Shown: positions 26,568 to 35,761, numbered from the stretch's first letter. The stretch: DNA of 64,000 nt from Erythrobacter sp. (GCF_030066995.1 NZ_JASJAP010000001.1:372001-436000), one strand, 5' to 3'. Notes: generated from the letters alone by a model not told the origin. A program made the numbers and translations.

Positions 26568-27053
26568 TCAGAGCTTTGTTGGGTTGGGAAGACCAGCATA
26601 CACAGCGTCAGCATCAAAGGCTCTCTCGCTTTCAATAGTCACCAGTTTCGCAGGCTTGGTTGAGTCAACCGAGCCAAGATCAACTTCGCGATAAAAGCAG
26701 GATTTGAAACCGACATGGCAGCTCCCTGGACCCTCAATGTCCACATAGAGAATAAGAGCATCCTGATCGTCATCCATCAAAATCCTCTCGACGCTTTGGG
26801 TAAAACCGCTGTGTTCACCCTTGCGCCACAAGGCTTTTCGACTGCGCGACCAGAAATGCGCTTGCTTGGTGCTAAGCGTCAATTCCAGCGCCTCTGCATT
26901 CATGTAGCCTAGCATCAGCACTGACTGGTCTTGCGTGTTGATCACAATCGCAGGGAGCAGGCCGTCCGCATCAAAGCGAGGGGCGAGCTCGTCACCAAGT
27001 TCAACCTGCTCGACGCTGGTGCGCGTGGCAAAGAGTGTTGTCGTCTGAATCAT
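26568..27053 (-). CDS. hisI: Phosphoribosyl-AMP cyclohydrolase, possible low-zinc paralogue
   Basis: 161 residues catalysing the third step of histidine synthesis. Family motifs are present: FWSRSRKALWRKGEHSG and GSCHVGFKSCFYRE with C112 and C119. The usual DCDxDA motif reads DDDQDA here, so the third zinc cysteine is Asp (D95). Zinc-independent or zinc-sparing HisI paralogues under Zur control are known in bacteria, and the neighbours (Fur-like gene, folE2, altered dihydroorotase) fit. I chose the ATG at 27053; a TTG at 27086 adds residues of no family similarity. It is not adjacent to other his genes. Confidence 0.85.
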   Translation of the reverse strand: MIQTTTLFATRTSVEQVELGDELAPRFDADGLLPAIVINTQDQSVLMLGYMNAEALELTLSTKQAHFWSRSRKALWRKGEHSGFTQSVERILMDDDQDALILYVDIEGPGSCHVGFKSCFYREVDLGSVDSTKPAKLVTIESERAFDADAVYAGLPNPTKL

Positions 27054-27131
27054 ATCTTGTTTTGACCGTGGTCGCCTTTGTCTCAATAGTCGTCTTTGTC
27101 GGTATCCGTTCGCGCCAGAACGTGGCCGCGA

Positions 27132-27371
27132 TTAATCAGCATTTAAGCCTCTTGTTTTCAAGGGAGGGACTGGATCATAGCCCGAGCCTCCCCATGGATT
27201 ACACCGCAATAGGCGCCAGACCGACAAGACGCCTCCCCGTAGCAAACCATGACGCGCAAGCGCTTCTGCTGCGTAAGAGGAGCAGCTTGGCTGAAAACGG
27301 CAGTGCGGCCCAGTCAGCGGAGAAAGCCAACGCTGATAGAAGCGGATGAACATGATCAGAAGTTTGGTCAT
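27132..27371 (-). CDS. yidD: YidD membrane protein insertion efficiency factor
   Basis: 79 residues, the usual length for YidD. Signature sequences: [34 protein letters not shown] and [17 protein letters not shown] with three conserved cysteines. It assists YidC/Oxa1-type membrane insertion at the inner membrane. It normally sits with rnpA and yidC; here it overlaps the end of cysS by ATGA (27368-27371), an unusual position. Confidence 0.92.
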   Translation of the reverse strand: MTKLLIMFIRFYQRWLSPLTGPHCRFQPSCSSYAAEALARHGLLRGGVLSVWRLLRCNPWGGSGYDPVPPLKTRGLNAD

Positions 27372-28747
27372 GCAGTCCGCCTCCATGACGTGCCGTCAGC
27401 CGAATCATCCAAGTGAATGCCCATCTCACCTAACACGTTTCGCAGACGATCTGCCTCGGCGAAGTCGCGTGCGGAACGGGCTGCTTCGCGGTCAGCCACT
27501 AGCTGTTCGATCTTGGCAATGTCGGGATGATTGTCGTTTGCACCGGTGAACCATTCCTCAGGATCAGCGTCCAGCAATCCGAGTAGGCCGCCAGCCTCGA
27601 TCATGGCAGCCTTTATGGCCGCGCGATCCTCGGGATTTGAGGCTTTGAACGCGGATTTCGCGAGACCGAACAGCTCAGCAAGCGCGGCTGGTGTGTTCAG
27701 GTCGTCCTCCAGCGCAGCGTAGAACGGCTCAAGATGGTCTCCTTCGTCGGTCGGCTCGACTTTCGTCAGTTCGCGTATGGCACCATATAAGCGGTCGAGG
27801 CCGCGGCGCGCATCGTTAAGGCTGCGTTCGGAGAGGTCGAGGGGGCTGCGATAATGCGCCGACAACAAGGCAAAACGGATCGCCTCACCTGGCACTTTTT
27901 CGAGCAATTCGCGTACCAGCTGCACATTGCCCAGAGACTTGGACATCTTGGCACCGTCGATGGTTACAAAGCCGTTGTGCATCCAATATCGGCAATATTC
28001 AGTGCCCGGCCACGCGCAGGAGCCTTGCGCGATCTCGTTTTCGTGATGCGGAAAGATCAGGTCCTGTCCGCCTCCATGGATGTCGATTGATTTGCCCAAA
28101 TGCTGACCGATCATGGCCGAGCATTCGATGTGCCATCCAGGGCGTCCGCGGCCCCAGGGGCTGTCCCATCCGGGTTGATCGTCGGAAGATGGCTTCCAAA
28201 GCACGAAATCAGCCGCATCGCGCTTGAATGGTGCGACTTCTACACGGGCTCCCGCTCGCATCTCATCAACGCTACGCCCTGAGAGTTTGCCATAATCCTC
28301 GAAGCTGAACACATCGAAGAGCACATGGCCCTCGGCTGCATAGGCATGCTCATTGTCGATCAAAGCTTTGATCATCTCGATGATGTCGGTCACGTGATCG
28401 GTCACGCGCGGTTCAATGTCCGGGGCCAGCACGCCAAGGGCGGCCATGTCTTCGTGATAGGCTTTTATATACGTCCCTGTGATGGCGCTGATCGGTTTCC
28501 CGGCCTCTTCTGCGGCCGCGTTAATCTTGTCATCGATATCGGTGAAGTTTCGCGCGTAGGTGACGCGCGGATAGCTGCGCTTAAGCACTCTGTAGAGAAC
28601 ATCGAACACGACTGCCGGACGGGCGTTTCCGACATGCGCATAGTTGTAGACTGTCGGCCCACAGACGTAGAGCGTAACGTGATCAGGGTCGGCCGGGACA
28701 AACGTCTCGCGTTGCCCACTGAGGGTATTGGTAAGGGTGAGAGTCAC
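27368..28747 (-). CDS. cysS: Cysteinyl-tRNA synthetase
   Basis: 459 residues, the normal length. Class I signatures: [16 protein letters not shown] (HIGH-like) near the start and KMSKSLGN near 265. The zinc ligands of the family appear intact: C in VCGPTVY, C in GWHIECSAM, and H and E in PHHENEIAQ. It charges tRNA-Cys. A 23-bp palindrome lies 35-57 bp before the start. Because the surrounding genes are zinc-sparing types, this copy could be a duplicated, zinc-regulated CysS; whether a second cysS exists cannot be seen here. Confidence 0.95.
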   Translation of the reverse strand: MTLTLTNTLSGQRETFVPADPDHVTLYVCGPTVYNYAHVGNARPAVVFDVLYRVLKRSYPRVTYARNFTDIDDKINAAAEEAGKPISAITGTYIKAYHEDMAALGVLAPDIEPRVTDHVTDIIEMIKALIDNEHAYAAEGHVLFDVFSFEDYGKLSGRSVDEMRAGARVEVAPFKRDAADFVLWKPSSDDQPGWDSPWGRGRPGWHIECSAMIGQHLGKSIDIHGGGQDLIFPHHENEIAQGSCAWPGTEYCRYWMHNGFVTIDGAKMSKSLGNVQLVRELLEKVPGEAIRFALLSAHYRSPLDLSERSLNDARRGLDRLYGAIRELTKVEPTDEGDHLEPFYAALEDDLNTPAALAELFGLAKSAFKASNPEDRAAIKAAMIEAGGLLGLLDADPEEWFTGANDNHPDIAKIEQLVADREAARSARDFAEADRLRNVLGEMGIHLDDSADGTSWRRTA

Positions 28748-28781
28748 TCGGCAATCGCACCTTTTTGAGATTCAGATCTTG

Positions 28782-28804
28782 ATTATGATATGTTGTATCA
28801 TAAT
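28782..28804. promoter_or_regulatory. 23-bp palindrome, candidate Zur-type operator
   Basis: Arms ATTATGATA (28782-28790) and TATCATAAT (28796-28804) are perfectly complementary around TGTTG. AT-rich palindromes of about this length are typical of Fur/Zur operators. It lies in the divergent region between cysS and folE2, overlapping where the cysS promoter is expected and 155 bp before folE2. Confidence 0.6.
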
Positions 28805-28958
28805 TCAGTGCAACAACGTCTCCTAATGCTCCAGGCACGATACTTGGGGCCTTCCGAAACCATTTCGAACTCCGCGTCCATGCGATCGACCTATTCCTCC
28901 AGACAGGCGGGCCTCGATCTGAAGATCATAACTGGAAAGGGTCAAGCCGTAACCGACC

Positions 28959-29879
28959 ATGAATATGCTGACAGAACTCCCCGACGTCTCCTCCTCTGAT
29001 CTTGTCCCCATCCAAAGCCCCCTGGCTTGGGTCGGAATGGAGAGTATTGATCTTCCCTTGCCCATTGGAGAGCCAGGCGCATGTGGCGAGGTCCATGCGA
29101 CCGTCGACGCGCAGGTCGATCTGCCGTCCGGCGATGTAAAGGGCATTCACATGTCGCGGCTCTATAACCTCGTCGATGCGCTGGCCGATGGGGATGCCAT
29201 TACGCCCCGCCATTTGCAGAGCCTGCTTCAGAAGATGGTCGAAAGTCATAGCGACTGCGGCAGCGGCAACGCCCGGATGCGGATTGCGTTCGAGCTACTC
29301 GTTCGTCGTCCAGCGCTTGTTACTGAGGGATTATCGGGCTGGAAGTCCTATCCGGCGGTCATCGAGGCATCGTTTATCGCAGGAGTCTTTCGATGCCATG
29401 TGCAGGTGTGCGTGGTGTATTCGTCTACGTGCCCTTGTTCCGCAGCGCTGTCGCGGCGCTTGGTGCAAGAGGGGTTCTTGGAAGCCTTTGGCCAAAAGGA
29501 GACGGTGTCACCAAGCGATGTCGCCGCATGGATCGACGAGAATGCATCACTTGCCACTCCGCATAGCCAGCGTAGCGAAGCGAGAGTAACAGTCCATACC
29601 GACCAAAGTGCATCTGGCTTCGGTATGCTCGCCCTCATAGACCAGATCGAAGAGGCGGTGGGCACCCCCGTGCAGACGGCCGTAAAGCGCGCAGACGAAC
29701 AGGCTTTTGCAGCTCTAAACAGGCAAAACTTGATGTTTGTTGAGGACGCCGCCCGCCGGATTGAAGCTGCCATGGTCGGCTATCGGAACCCCAGGACTTA
29801 CGTCCGGCACGTGGAGAGTCTCCATCCACACGACGCTGTCGCCTGGGCGGACCAGCGCGTTAGGGGTCACATAGAATGA
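28959..29879 (+). CDS. folE2: GTP cyclohydrolase FolE2 (type IB)
   Basis: 306 residues converting GTP to 7,8-dihydroneopterin triphosphate for folate synthesis. Family features: LPDVSSSDLVPIQSPLAWVGM at the start, PLPIGEPG, GIHMSRLY, VVYSSTCPCSAALSR with the metal cysteine, and DAARRIEAAM near the end. FolE2 works with Mn and other metals, unlike zinc-dependent FolE, and in many bacteria is Zur-regulated. An alternative ATG lies at 28965. The dihydroorotase follows 7 nt downstream. The gene is central to reading this cluster as a low-zinc response. Confidence 0.93.
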   Translation: MNMLTELPDVSSSDLVPIQSPLAWVGMESIDLPLPIGEPGACGEVHATVDAQVDLPSGDVKGIHMSRLYNLVDALADGDAITPRHLQSLLQKMVESHSDCGSGNARMRIAFELLVRRPALVTEGLSGWKSYPAVIEASFIAGVFRCHVQVCVVYSSTCPCSAALSRRLVQEGFLEAFGQKETVSPSDVAAWIDENASLATPHSQRSEARVTVHTDQSASGFGMLALIDQIEEAVGTPVQTAVKRADEQAFAALNRQNLMFVEDAARRIEAAMVGYRNPRTYVRHVESLHPHDAVAWADQRVRGHIE

Positions 29880-29886
29880 TCAACTC

Positions 29887-31212
29887 ATGATTGCATCATC
29901 CCCTGCGCTCGTGCTTGCTGGCGGCACAGTCCACACTCCAGCCGGTTCCGCTGTTGCCGACGTTGCGGTGCGCGGCGGCAGGATCATCGGCATTGGTAGT
30001 TACCGCGATGCAGAGCGGCGGATAGACTGCACTGGGTTGGATGTATTACCCGGCGTGATCGACTCTCAGGTGCACTTTCGTGAGCCCGGATTGGAGCACA
30101 AGGAAGACCTAGAGACTGGCAGCAGAGCAGCGGTCTTGGGCGGCATCACCGCGGTTTTCGAAATGCCGAATACGTCGCCCAACACCGATAGCGCGGATAG
30201 GGTCGCGGATAAGCTGAAGCGCGCGCACCACCGCATGCACTGCGATCATGCGTTTTTTATCGGAGCAACCGGCGCGAACGCCGAGGAATTGGCCGAGTTA
30301 GAGCGCATTCCAGGCACAGCGGGCGTCAAAGTGTTTATGGGCGCATCTACGGGCGATCTGCTCGTTGCAGATGACGAAGTACTAGCGCGTGTTCTGGCTA
30401 GCGGTTCTCGCCGAGTGGCCATTCATGCCGAGGACGAAGCGCGAATGCAGTCCCGTCAGGATTTGCGCGTCGAGGGTGATCCGGCAAGCCACCCCGTTTG
30501 GCGCGACGATGATAGCGCGATGTTGGCGACCAAACGCATCATCAAGCTGGCAGGAGAGGCGAAGCGCCCCATTCATATTCTCCACATAAGCACGCCGGCT
30601 GAGTTTGAATACATCGCCCAGCATCGCGATATCGCGACCTGCGAAGTCACTCCGCAACATCTGACGCTCGCAGCAGAGGGCGCCTACCCAAGGCTTGGTA
30701 CGTTCGCGCAGATGAATCCGCCTATACGCAGCAAGGCCCATCGCGACGGCCTTTGGCACTGGGTTAGCCAAGGCGTGCCCGATGTAATCGGCTCTGACCA
30801 CGCCCCACACACGCGCGAAGAAAAGGCCAAGTCTTATCCGGCTAGCCCGAGCGGCATGCCCGGTGTGCAAACCTTGCTTCCTCTGATGCTTGACCATGTT
30901 GCCAATGGCCGGATGACGCTTGAGCGGCTGATTGAGATGACAAGCACTTCGGTACAGCGCGTTTTCGGACTCGTTGGGAAAGGCCGAATTGCGTTCGGTT
31001 ACGATGCCGATTTCACCGTTGTCGATCGGAGGGGCACCTTCACGATCACCGAAGACTGGTTGGCCAGTCGCTGTGGTTGGTCGCCTTTCACCGGCATGGA
31101 ACTAAAGGGCCGCGTGGTCGGTACCATTGTGCGTGGCCATGCCGCCATGTGGGAAGCCGAACTTGGCGACGCTGCACAAGGCGAAGCGCTGCGTTTCGCA
31201 TCGGCTCTATAG
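29887..31212 (+). CDS. pyrC: Dihydroorotase-like amidohydrolase with altered metal motif
   Basis: 441 residues of the type I dihydroorotase/allantoinase group, ring-closing carbamoyl-aspartate to dihydroorotate in pyrimidine synthesis. Motifs: LPGVIDSQVHFREPG where the usual HxH reads QVH (Q61-x-H63), carbamylated Lys in GVKVFMGAS (K148), His in VAIHAEDE and ILHIST, and catalytic Asp in GSDHAPHTREEKAK. Loss of the first metal His is shared, from memory, by a group of alphaproteobacterial proteins annotated as dihydroorotase. PyrC duplicates are among Zur-regulated paralogues, and the gene follows folE2 directly. It may be a mono-metal or metal-flexible enzyme. Confidence 0.85.
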   Translation: MIASSPALVLAGGTVHTPAGSAVADVAVRGGRIIGIGSYRDAERRIDCTGLDVLPGVIDSQVHFREPGLEHKEDLETGSRAAVLGGITAVFEMPNTSPNTDSADRVADKLKRAHHRMHCDHAFFIGATGANAEELAELERIPGTAGVKVFMGASTGDLLVADDEVLARVLASGSRRVAIHAEDEARMQSRQDLRVEGDPASHPVWRDDDSAMLATKRIIKLAGEAKRPIHILHISTPAEFEYIAQHRDIATCEVTPQHLTLAAEGAYPRLGTFAQMNPPIRSKAHRDGLWHWVSQGVPDVIGSDHAPHTREEKAKSYPASPSGMPGVQTLLPLMLDHVANGRMTLERLIEMTSTSVQRVFGLVGKGRIAFGYDADFTVVDRRGTFTITEDWLASRCGWSPFTGMELKGRVVGTIVRGHAAMWEAELGDAAQGEALRFASAL

Positions 31213-31262
31213 AACTGCAAGCAACTGAACTCTCGACCTACGCTCTTTAAAGAGGTTCCCCT

Positions 31263-32357
31263 ATGAACGCCCCGCACACTCTCCAATTGCCTGACCACGA
31301 CGCCCCGCATGCCACGGCGCGCGCGCGTTTGAACGAGCTCGCGAAGTCGGGCATTGTGATGAAGGATGGCCCCTACGGCACTGCAATCCAGGCCGAAAAC
31401 CTGACCGAAGAGCAGTATAAGGGCGATAGCGGCCTGACGATGGATCAGAAGGGCAATAACGACCTCGTGAACCTCACCCAGCCGCATGTGATCCGGAAAA
31501 TCTGCGACAGCTATATCGATGCGGGCGCGGTGGTGCTCGCGACCAACACCTTCAACGCCAACCGCATCAGCCAAGCCGATTACGGCGCAGAGCATCTGGT
31601 TCACGAGATCAACCTGTCTGCGGCGAAGATTATCCGTCGGGCTTGCGACGATGCCACCGCTAAAGATGGCAAAGAGCGCTTTGTGTGCGGCGCTATGGGG
31701 CCGACCAACAAGACCCTCTCGCTTAGCCCTGACGTTGAGGATCCGGGCTATCGCGAAGTTACCTTCGATCACGTCAAGGAGGTCTACAAGGAGCAGGCCG
31801 CCGCGCTGCTTGAAGGTGGGTGTGACTTCATCCTGATTGAAACGGTGTTTGACACGCTCAACTGCAAAGCGGCCATTGTCGGGGTAAAGGAGCTGGAGAT
31901 GGAGCGCGGCGCGGATGTGCCGATGTTCATCTCGATGACGGTCACCGACATGTCTGGCCGCAATCTTTCGGGCCATACGGTCGAGGCGTTCTGGAACACA
32001 ATCCGTCACGCCCGCCCGGCGGCGATGGGTCTCAATTGCAGCTTTGGCGCGGAAGGTCTGCGTCCGCACGTTCAGACGCTTGCAGAAACAGCTGACACGC
32101 TCTTGTTTGCTTATCCTAATGCTGGGCTGCCTAACGATCTAGGCGAATATGACGAGCCACCCGAAACCACGGCCAAGTTTGTCTCGGCCTGGGCGCGCGA
32201 AGGCTATGTGAACATCGTGGGCGGTTGCTGCGGCACCACGCCCGCGCACATCGCAGCCATCGCTCAATCGGTTCGTGACGTGAAGCCGCGCATGAAAAAT
32301 GAAGCGGAGCCGGCGATGCGACTTGCTGGCCTCGATCCCTTCAAGATCGCTTCATAG
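31263..32357 (+). CDS. metH: Homocysteine methyltransferase domain protein (MetH N-terminal unit)
   Basis: 364 residues matching the homocysteine-binding first domain of cobalamin-dependent methionine synthase. Zinc ligands are present: Cys in GLNCSFG and two in VGGCCGTTP. The part around residue 35 reads KDGPYGTAIQ rather than the common LDGAMGTMIQ. Sphingomonads often have MetH split into a short homocysteine unit like this and a long folate/cobalamin unit, but the second part is not adjacent here. The 50-bp gap after the dihydroorotase shows no cobalamin riboswitch. It precedes the B12 gene region. Confidence 0.85.
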   Translation: MNAPHTLQLPDHDAPHATARARLNELAKSGIVMKDGPYGTAIQAENLTEEQYKGDSGLTMDQKGNNDLVNLTQPHVIRKICDSYIDAGAVVLATNTFNANRISQADYGAEHLVHEINLSAAKIIRRACDDATAKDGKERFVCGAMGPTNKTLSLSPDVEDPGYREVTFDHVKEVYKEQAAALLEGGCDFILIETVFDTLNCKAAIVGVKELEMERGADVPMFISMTVTDMSGRNLSGHTVEAFWNTIRHARPAAMGLNCSFGAEGLRPHVQTLAETADTLLFAYPNAGLPNDLGEYDEPPETTAKFVSAWAREGYVNIVGGCCGTTPAHIAAIAQSVRDVKPRMKNEAEPAMRLAGLDPFKIAS

Positions 32358-33328
32358 CACGGCGAGAAGCGCGCCCTCGGAGTAGCAATCTACCCAGTGT
32401 CCGCTTCCACCCTCAATCTCGGTTGTCTCTCGATGGCTTGGTTTGGGCCGCTAGCCGAGACCGTTCGCTTTTTGGGAAATCGCACTACAGAAGCGGACGC
32501 GTTGCAGAAATAGAGAGCCCGACTAACTTGTCCGGACGAATGGACCGAGTTCTCGTCACTTCCCGGTGTCACTGGCTTAACTGGCATCCATTTTTCGCCA
32601 ATGATCTAACTTGCGATCGTTTTTCAAAAACTCGTTCACCCAGCGAGCGGAGTAGGTCGGGATGGTTACTCGCTGCGCCGCCTTGAAAGTCACCGTCCTG
32701 GATGGTCTCAATCGTCCATCTTTTGTCGATCGGAGACGTTCTTGCTTGGAAATCTCAAGCACTCAGCACAATTCCTTTGGGGCAAGGGGCCGCGACGCGA
32801 TCGCATCAAGCAGCATAGCGCTTTCGGAAATGGGAAGATCCGCCTCTTCGCCTAGCCCATTCGTAGGCGGCTGCATTGTTAACGAGTCACCCTGCCAGGC
32901 CGCATCAGAAGCTCCGCTCCAAACTTGAATGATCTTTCTTCGAGCCTCGGCTTGCCGACATCGACGACTTGGGGTCGCACTAAACAGAGCTTCGAGGTCG
33001 AGTTTCCACCGCTTGGTGGCATCCTCCAAGCTAAGTGCTGAGGTAATGTCCTGCGGCGTGATCCAGTTATTCATGTAAAGCCCCTTCGTTTCGCTAGCAC
33101 TTTACGTCTCTCAGCCAACCCCGCTAAGTCGCGAACTATGTTTGGTCCCCGTACAAATGACCCAGTCTCTCCGTGCAAGAAGGTATCCAAGCCTTCAGGC
33201 AACGGGCAAGTCTTCGTGGGCTGTGGAAGGACACTCCACGAGATCGCGGGTTGGTCGAATTTCTCCACGCCACGCAAGATTCAAGTGATCGACGATGTGG
33301 CCCGACTAAAGAGAAAAATGGCACCATC
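32358..33328. other. 971-bp region with one possible small gene
   Basis: Between metH and cobP I see only the 103-codon frame at 32763-33074 (- strand) with a ribosome-binding site. Other frames are short and show no family pattern. No cobalamin riboswitch (no conserved B12 box or AGGGAA-type stretch) is visible before cobP. Confidence 0.4.
32763..33074 (-). CDS. Small hypothetical protein
   Basis: 103 residues, unknown family. AAGGGG lies 6 nt before the ATG, which supports translation. The N-terminal half is helical and charged (ITPQDITSALSLEDATKRWK) and the rest is soluble, with no signal peptide or membrane segment. It is isolated between metH and cobP on the opposite strand. Confidence 0.4.
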   Translation of the reverse strand: MNNWITPQDITSALSLEDATKRWKLDLEALFSATPSRRCRQAEARRKIIQVWSGASDAAWQGDSLTMQPPTNGLGEEADLPISESAMLLDAIASRPLAPKELC

Positions 33329-33835
33329 ATGGAGCGAATGAGTCTTTTCCTAGGCGGTGCGAGATCTGGTAAAAGCCGCTTAGCGCTTGCCTCCGCCGAA
33401 GCGTTGCCAGGCCCGCACATTTTTGTCGCTACGGCGCAGCCTTTTGACTATGAGATGAGAGAGCGGATCGATAAGCATCGGCAAGAGCGTGATGATCGGT
33501 GGCGAACAATTGAAGCTCCGCTTGAACTGGCCTCGGCTGTTAAAGAGGCTGGCTGTTCGAGCGTGGTGATCGACTGTTGCACACTTTGGCTTTCCAATGT
33601 GATGCTCGCAGAGCGCGATGTTGGAGATGAGGTGAAAAAGCTGCTTTCGGTTCTTCAATCCTCATCCGGGAAGATTGTTCTTGTGAGCAATGAAGTTGGT
33701 TCGGGAATTGTACCCGACAACAAGCTTGGCCGGGATTTTCGGGATGAGCAGGGACGGTTGAACCAAAAGCTCGCCGCGTTAAGTGATCGGGTGGACCTGG
33801 TTGTTGCCGGCCTCCCATTGCGGATCAAGGGCTGA
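33329..33835 (+). CDS. cobP: Adenosylcobinamide kinase / guanylyltransferase
   Basis: 168 residues (CobP, also called CobU) that phosphorylates adenosylcobinamide and adds GMP. The P-loop GGARSGKS is near the N-terminus, followed by ATAQPFDYEMRERIDKHRQE and LVSNEVGSGIVPDN, all diagnostic. The ATG at 33329 is used; the ATG at 33338 (GGAG 3 nt upstream) would give the common MSLFLGGARSGKS start. It is the only cob gene on the + strand and its end overlaps convergent cobC by 11 nt. Confidence 0.92.
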   Translation: MERMSLFLGGARSGKSRLALASAEALPGPHIFVATAQPFDYEMRERIDKHRQERDDRWRTIEAPLELASAVKEAGCSSVVIDCCTLWLSNVMLAERDVGDEVKKLLSVLQSSSGKIVLVSNEVGSGIVPDNKLGRDFRDEQGRLNQKLAALSDRVDLVVAGLPLRIKG

Positions 33836-34835
33836 GCGCTTCAGACAATCGGGTCAGAGCATCAGAATTGGGCAGTCCAATCCGAAGATGCTGATTGTCG
33901 TCAGGAAAGCGCCGCACCGCGATCCCCCTGTTTGCGAGTGCTTCCCACACTGCTTCCGAATTGGACGCGCGCACGAAGCGAAAGAGATCGGTCCCGCCCA
34001 TTTCCTCTATTCCAGCCTTCGCTAAGAGGCGTGACAGTTCCTCGCGCGCCGCGCTGAGCTTCAACCGTGTAGCATTCTGCCATTTTAGGTCCGCATAGGC
34101 GTTTGCCCCGAGCGAAAGCGCGGGACCTGAAACGTCCCAACCTCCGAGTCTATCGGCAAGTTTGGAAAGGATCTCGGATGGACCAAGCACAGCCCCCAAT
34201 CGCACTCCGGCAAATCCAAAGAACTTTCCAAAAGAGCGCAGAACGATGAGCCCCTTTTGGCCAGCCAGACGGGATATGCTCAGCGCGGGTTTAAGATCGG
34301 CGTATGCTTCGTCTAAAATCAGCCATCCACCCCGGCTTGCGAGTTTTGAACGCGCCTCTTCGATCCGTTCGGGTGGCCACCGGGTTCCATCAGGGTTGTT
34401 CGGATTGACCAGCACGACGACGTCTGCATCGCCAAGATGATCGAGCGGGTCGTTTACCGCTTTGACGTTGGCTCTCGCTGCGCCCCAGCTTTCCGCGTGA
34501 TCAGCATAAGATCGACCGCGTAGGATGACGCGTTCCTTCTCAAGAATTACCGGCAACTGCCGGATAACCAGCTCAGTGCCAGGAATGGCTCGGCAGTACG
34601 CGCGGTCGCAACCAAATGCTTTAGCCATCGCAGCCTCGCATCTTTCACGATCTCTCGCCGTTGGCAGTCTGGTCCACGCCTCCGCTGGGATGGGTGGCAT
34701 TGGATAAGGAAAGGGATTGATACCGGTAGAGAGGTCAATCCAGGGCAAGGGCGCATCGGGAAAAGCCGCCGCCATGGCGTCAATTCGGCCCCCATGGCCC
34801 TCGAGATCCAAAAGGTTCTCCTTCAAAGCGCCCAT
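33825..34835 (-). CDS. cobC: Threonine-phosphate decarboxylase-like aminotransferase-fold protein
   Basis: 336 residues, PLP-dependent fold type I. LSTGINPFPYP at the start, VVLVNPNNPDGT, LILDEAYADL and the PLP lysine in RSFGKFFGFAG identify the CobC/CobD group, which makes aminopropanol phosphate for the nucleotide loop of cobalamin. It overlaps the end of cbiB by 13 nt. Name follows alphaproteobacterial use (cobC, equal to Salmonella CobD). It is the last gene of the leftward operon headed by btuB. Confidence 0.88.
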   Translation of the reverse strand: MGALKENLLDLEGHGGRIDAMAAAFPDAPLPWIDLSTGINPFPYPMPPIPAEAWTRLPTARDRERCEAAMAKAFGCDRAYCRAIPGTELVIRQLPVILEKERVILRGRSYADHAESWGAARANVKAVNDPLDHLGDADVVVLVNPNNPDGTRWPPERIEEARSKLASRGGWLILDEAYADLKPALSISRLAGQKGLIVLRSFGKFFGFAGVRLGAVLGPSEILSKLADRLGGWDVSGPALSLGANAYADLKWQNATRLKLSAAREELSRLLAKAGIEEMGGTDLFRFVRASNSEAVWEALANRGIAVRRFPDDNQHLRIGLPNSDALTRLSEALSP

Positions 34836-35761
34836 CCAATACCTGCGAGCAGGATAGCCAAACCCACCATGCTTAGGCGATATAGCGAAAGGGCTCGACT
34901 GAGGTCAGCCATGGTCGGATCGGATGCTTCCGCGTTAAGCCAAGGTTCTTTGGATGTCTTCGCGCCATACAATCTGGGGCCAGACAACCGTATGCCCAAC
35001 GCTCCAGCCATCGCGCCTTCTGGCCACCCTGCGTTCGGCGAACGATGAAACTTGGCGTCGCGGAGCATCACCCAGATCGATCGGGTGGACCCCGCGCACA
35101 AACCGAACAAGAAGCCGGTCAAACGCGCTGGCACCAGATTGGCCGCATCATCGAGTCGGGCAGCGACTTTACCGAAGGTTTCGAAGCGTTCGTTGCAGTG
35201 CCCGATCATGGAGTCGAGCGTGTTGATAGCCTTGTATGCAAACAGGCCGGGCAGACCGAAGATCACGCCCCAGAAAATCGGCGCAGCCACGCCATCGGAT
35301 GTATTCTCCGCCAAGCTCTCAATAGCTGCGCGAGCCATAGCGGCTTCGTCCAAACTGCCTGTTTCGCGCCCGACTATTCGGGAGAGCGCTCTGCGCGCCG
35401 GAGCAAGGTCATCGGCTGAAAACGCGCGCTGTACCGCCGCTACGTGCTCGTAGAGCGAATGCGTCGCGATGAGTGTGGACGCGATCACCGCACTGATTGC
35501 GAAACCCAGCGGCCCCACAGGAACTATCTGCGTAATGGCCCACGCGAGCGCCGCCGCGAGAACCACCACAGACACAGTGACCACGCCGCCCAAACCAATG
35601 CGCAGCCACCTAGAAAGCGATGTACGATTGCCTTAACGCTCCAGCTTGGTCACCAGCCATCCAAACCAGCGCACCGGGTGCCCAATGCGGCGGTCGAGCC
35701 AATCTGGCCAGCCCATCGCTGCCTCAATCGCGAGCGCGGCCAGCATCAGCCAGGCAAACAC
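34823..35761 (-). pseudogene. cbiB: cbiB/cobD adenosylcobinamide-phosphate synthase with in-frame stop
   Basis: The full reading frame from a GTG overlapping the cobQ stop (TAGTG at 35763-35759) spans 312 codons, the normal CbiB length, but codon 43 is TAA (35635-35633). Before it the sequence is intact (WLDRRIGHPVRWFGWLV, a conserved CbiB segment). After it the same frame continues through ESLAENTSDGVAAPIFW and AYKAINTLDSMIGH, conserved in the family. A CAA to TAA change would explain it. CbiB is a membrane enzyme that attaches aminopropanol phosphate to cobyric acid. Restart at the TTG at 35593 would give a truncated protein. Sequencing error is the main alternative. Confidence 0.82.

Noticed and set aside
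32358-33328. A second cobalamin riboswitch before cobP
   Set aside because: None of the conserved core stretches found at 41915-42105 occurs here on either strand.
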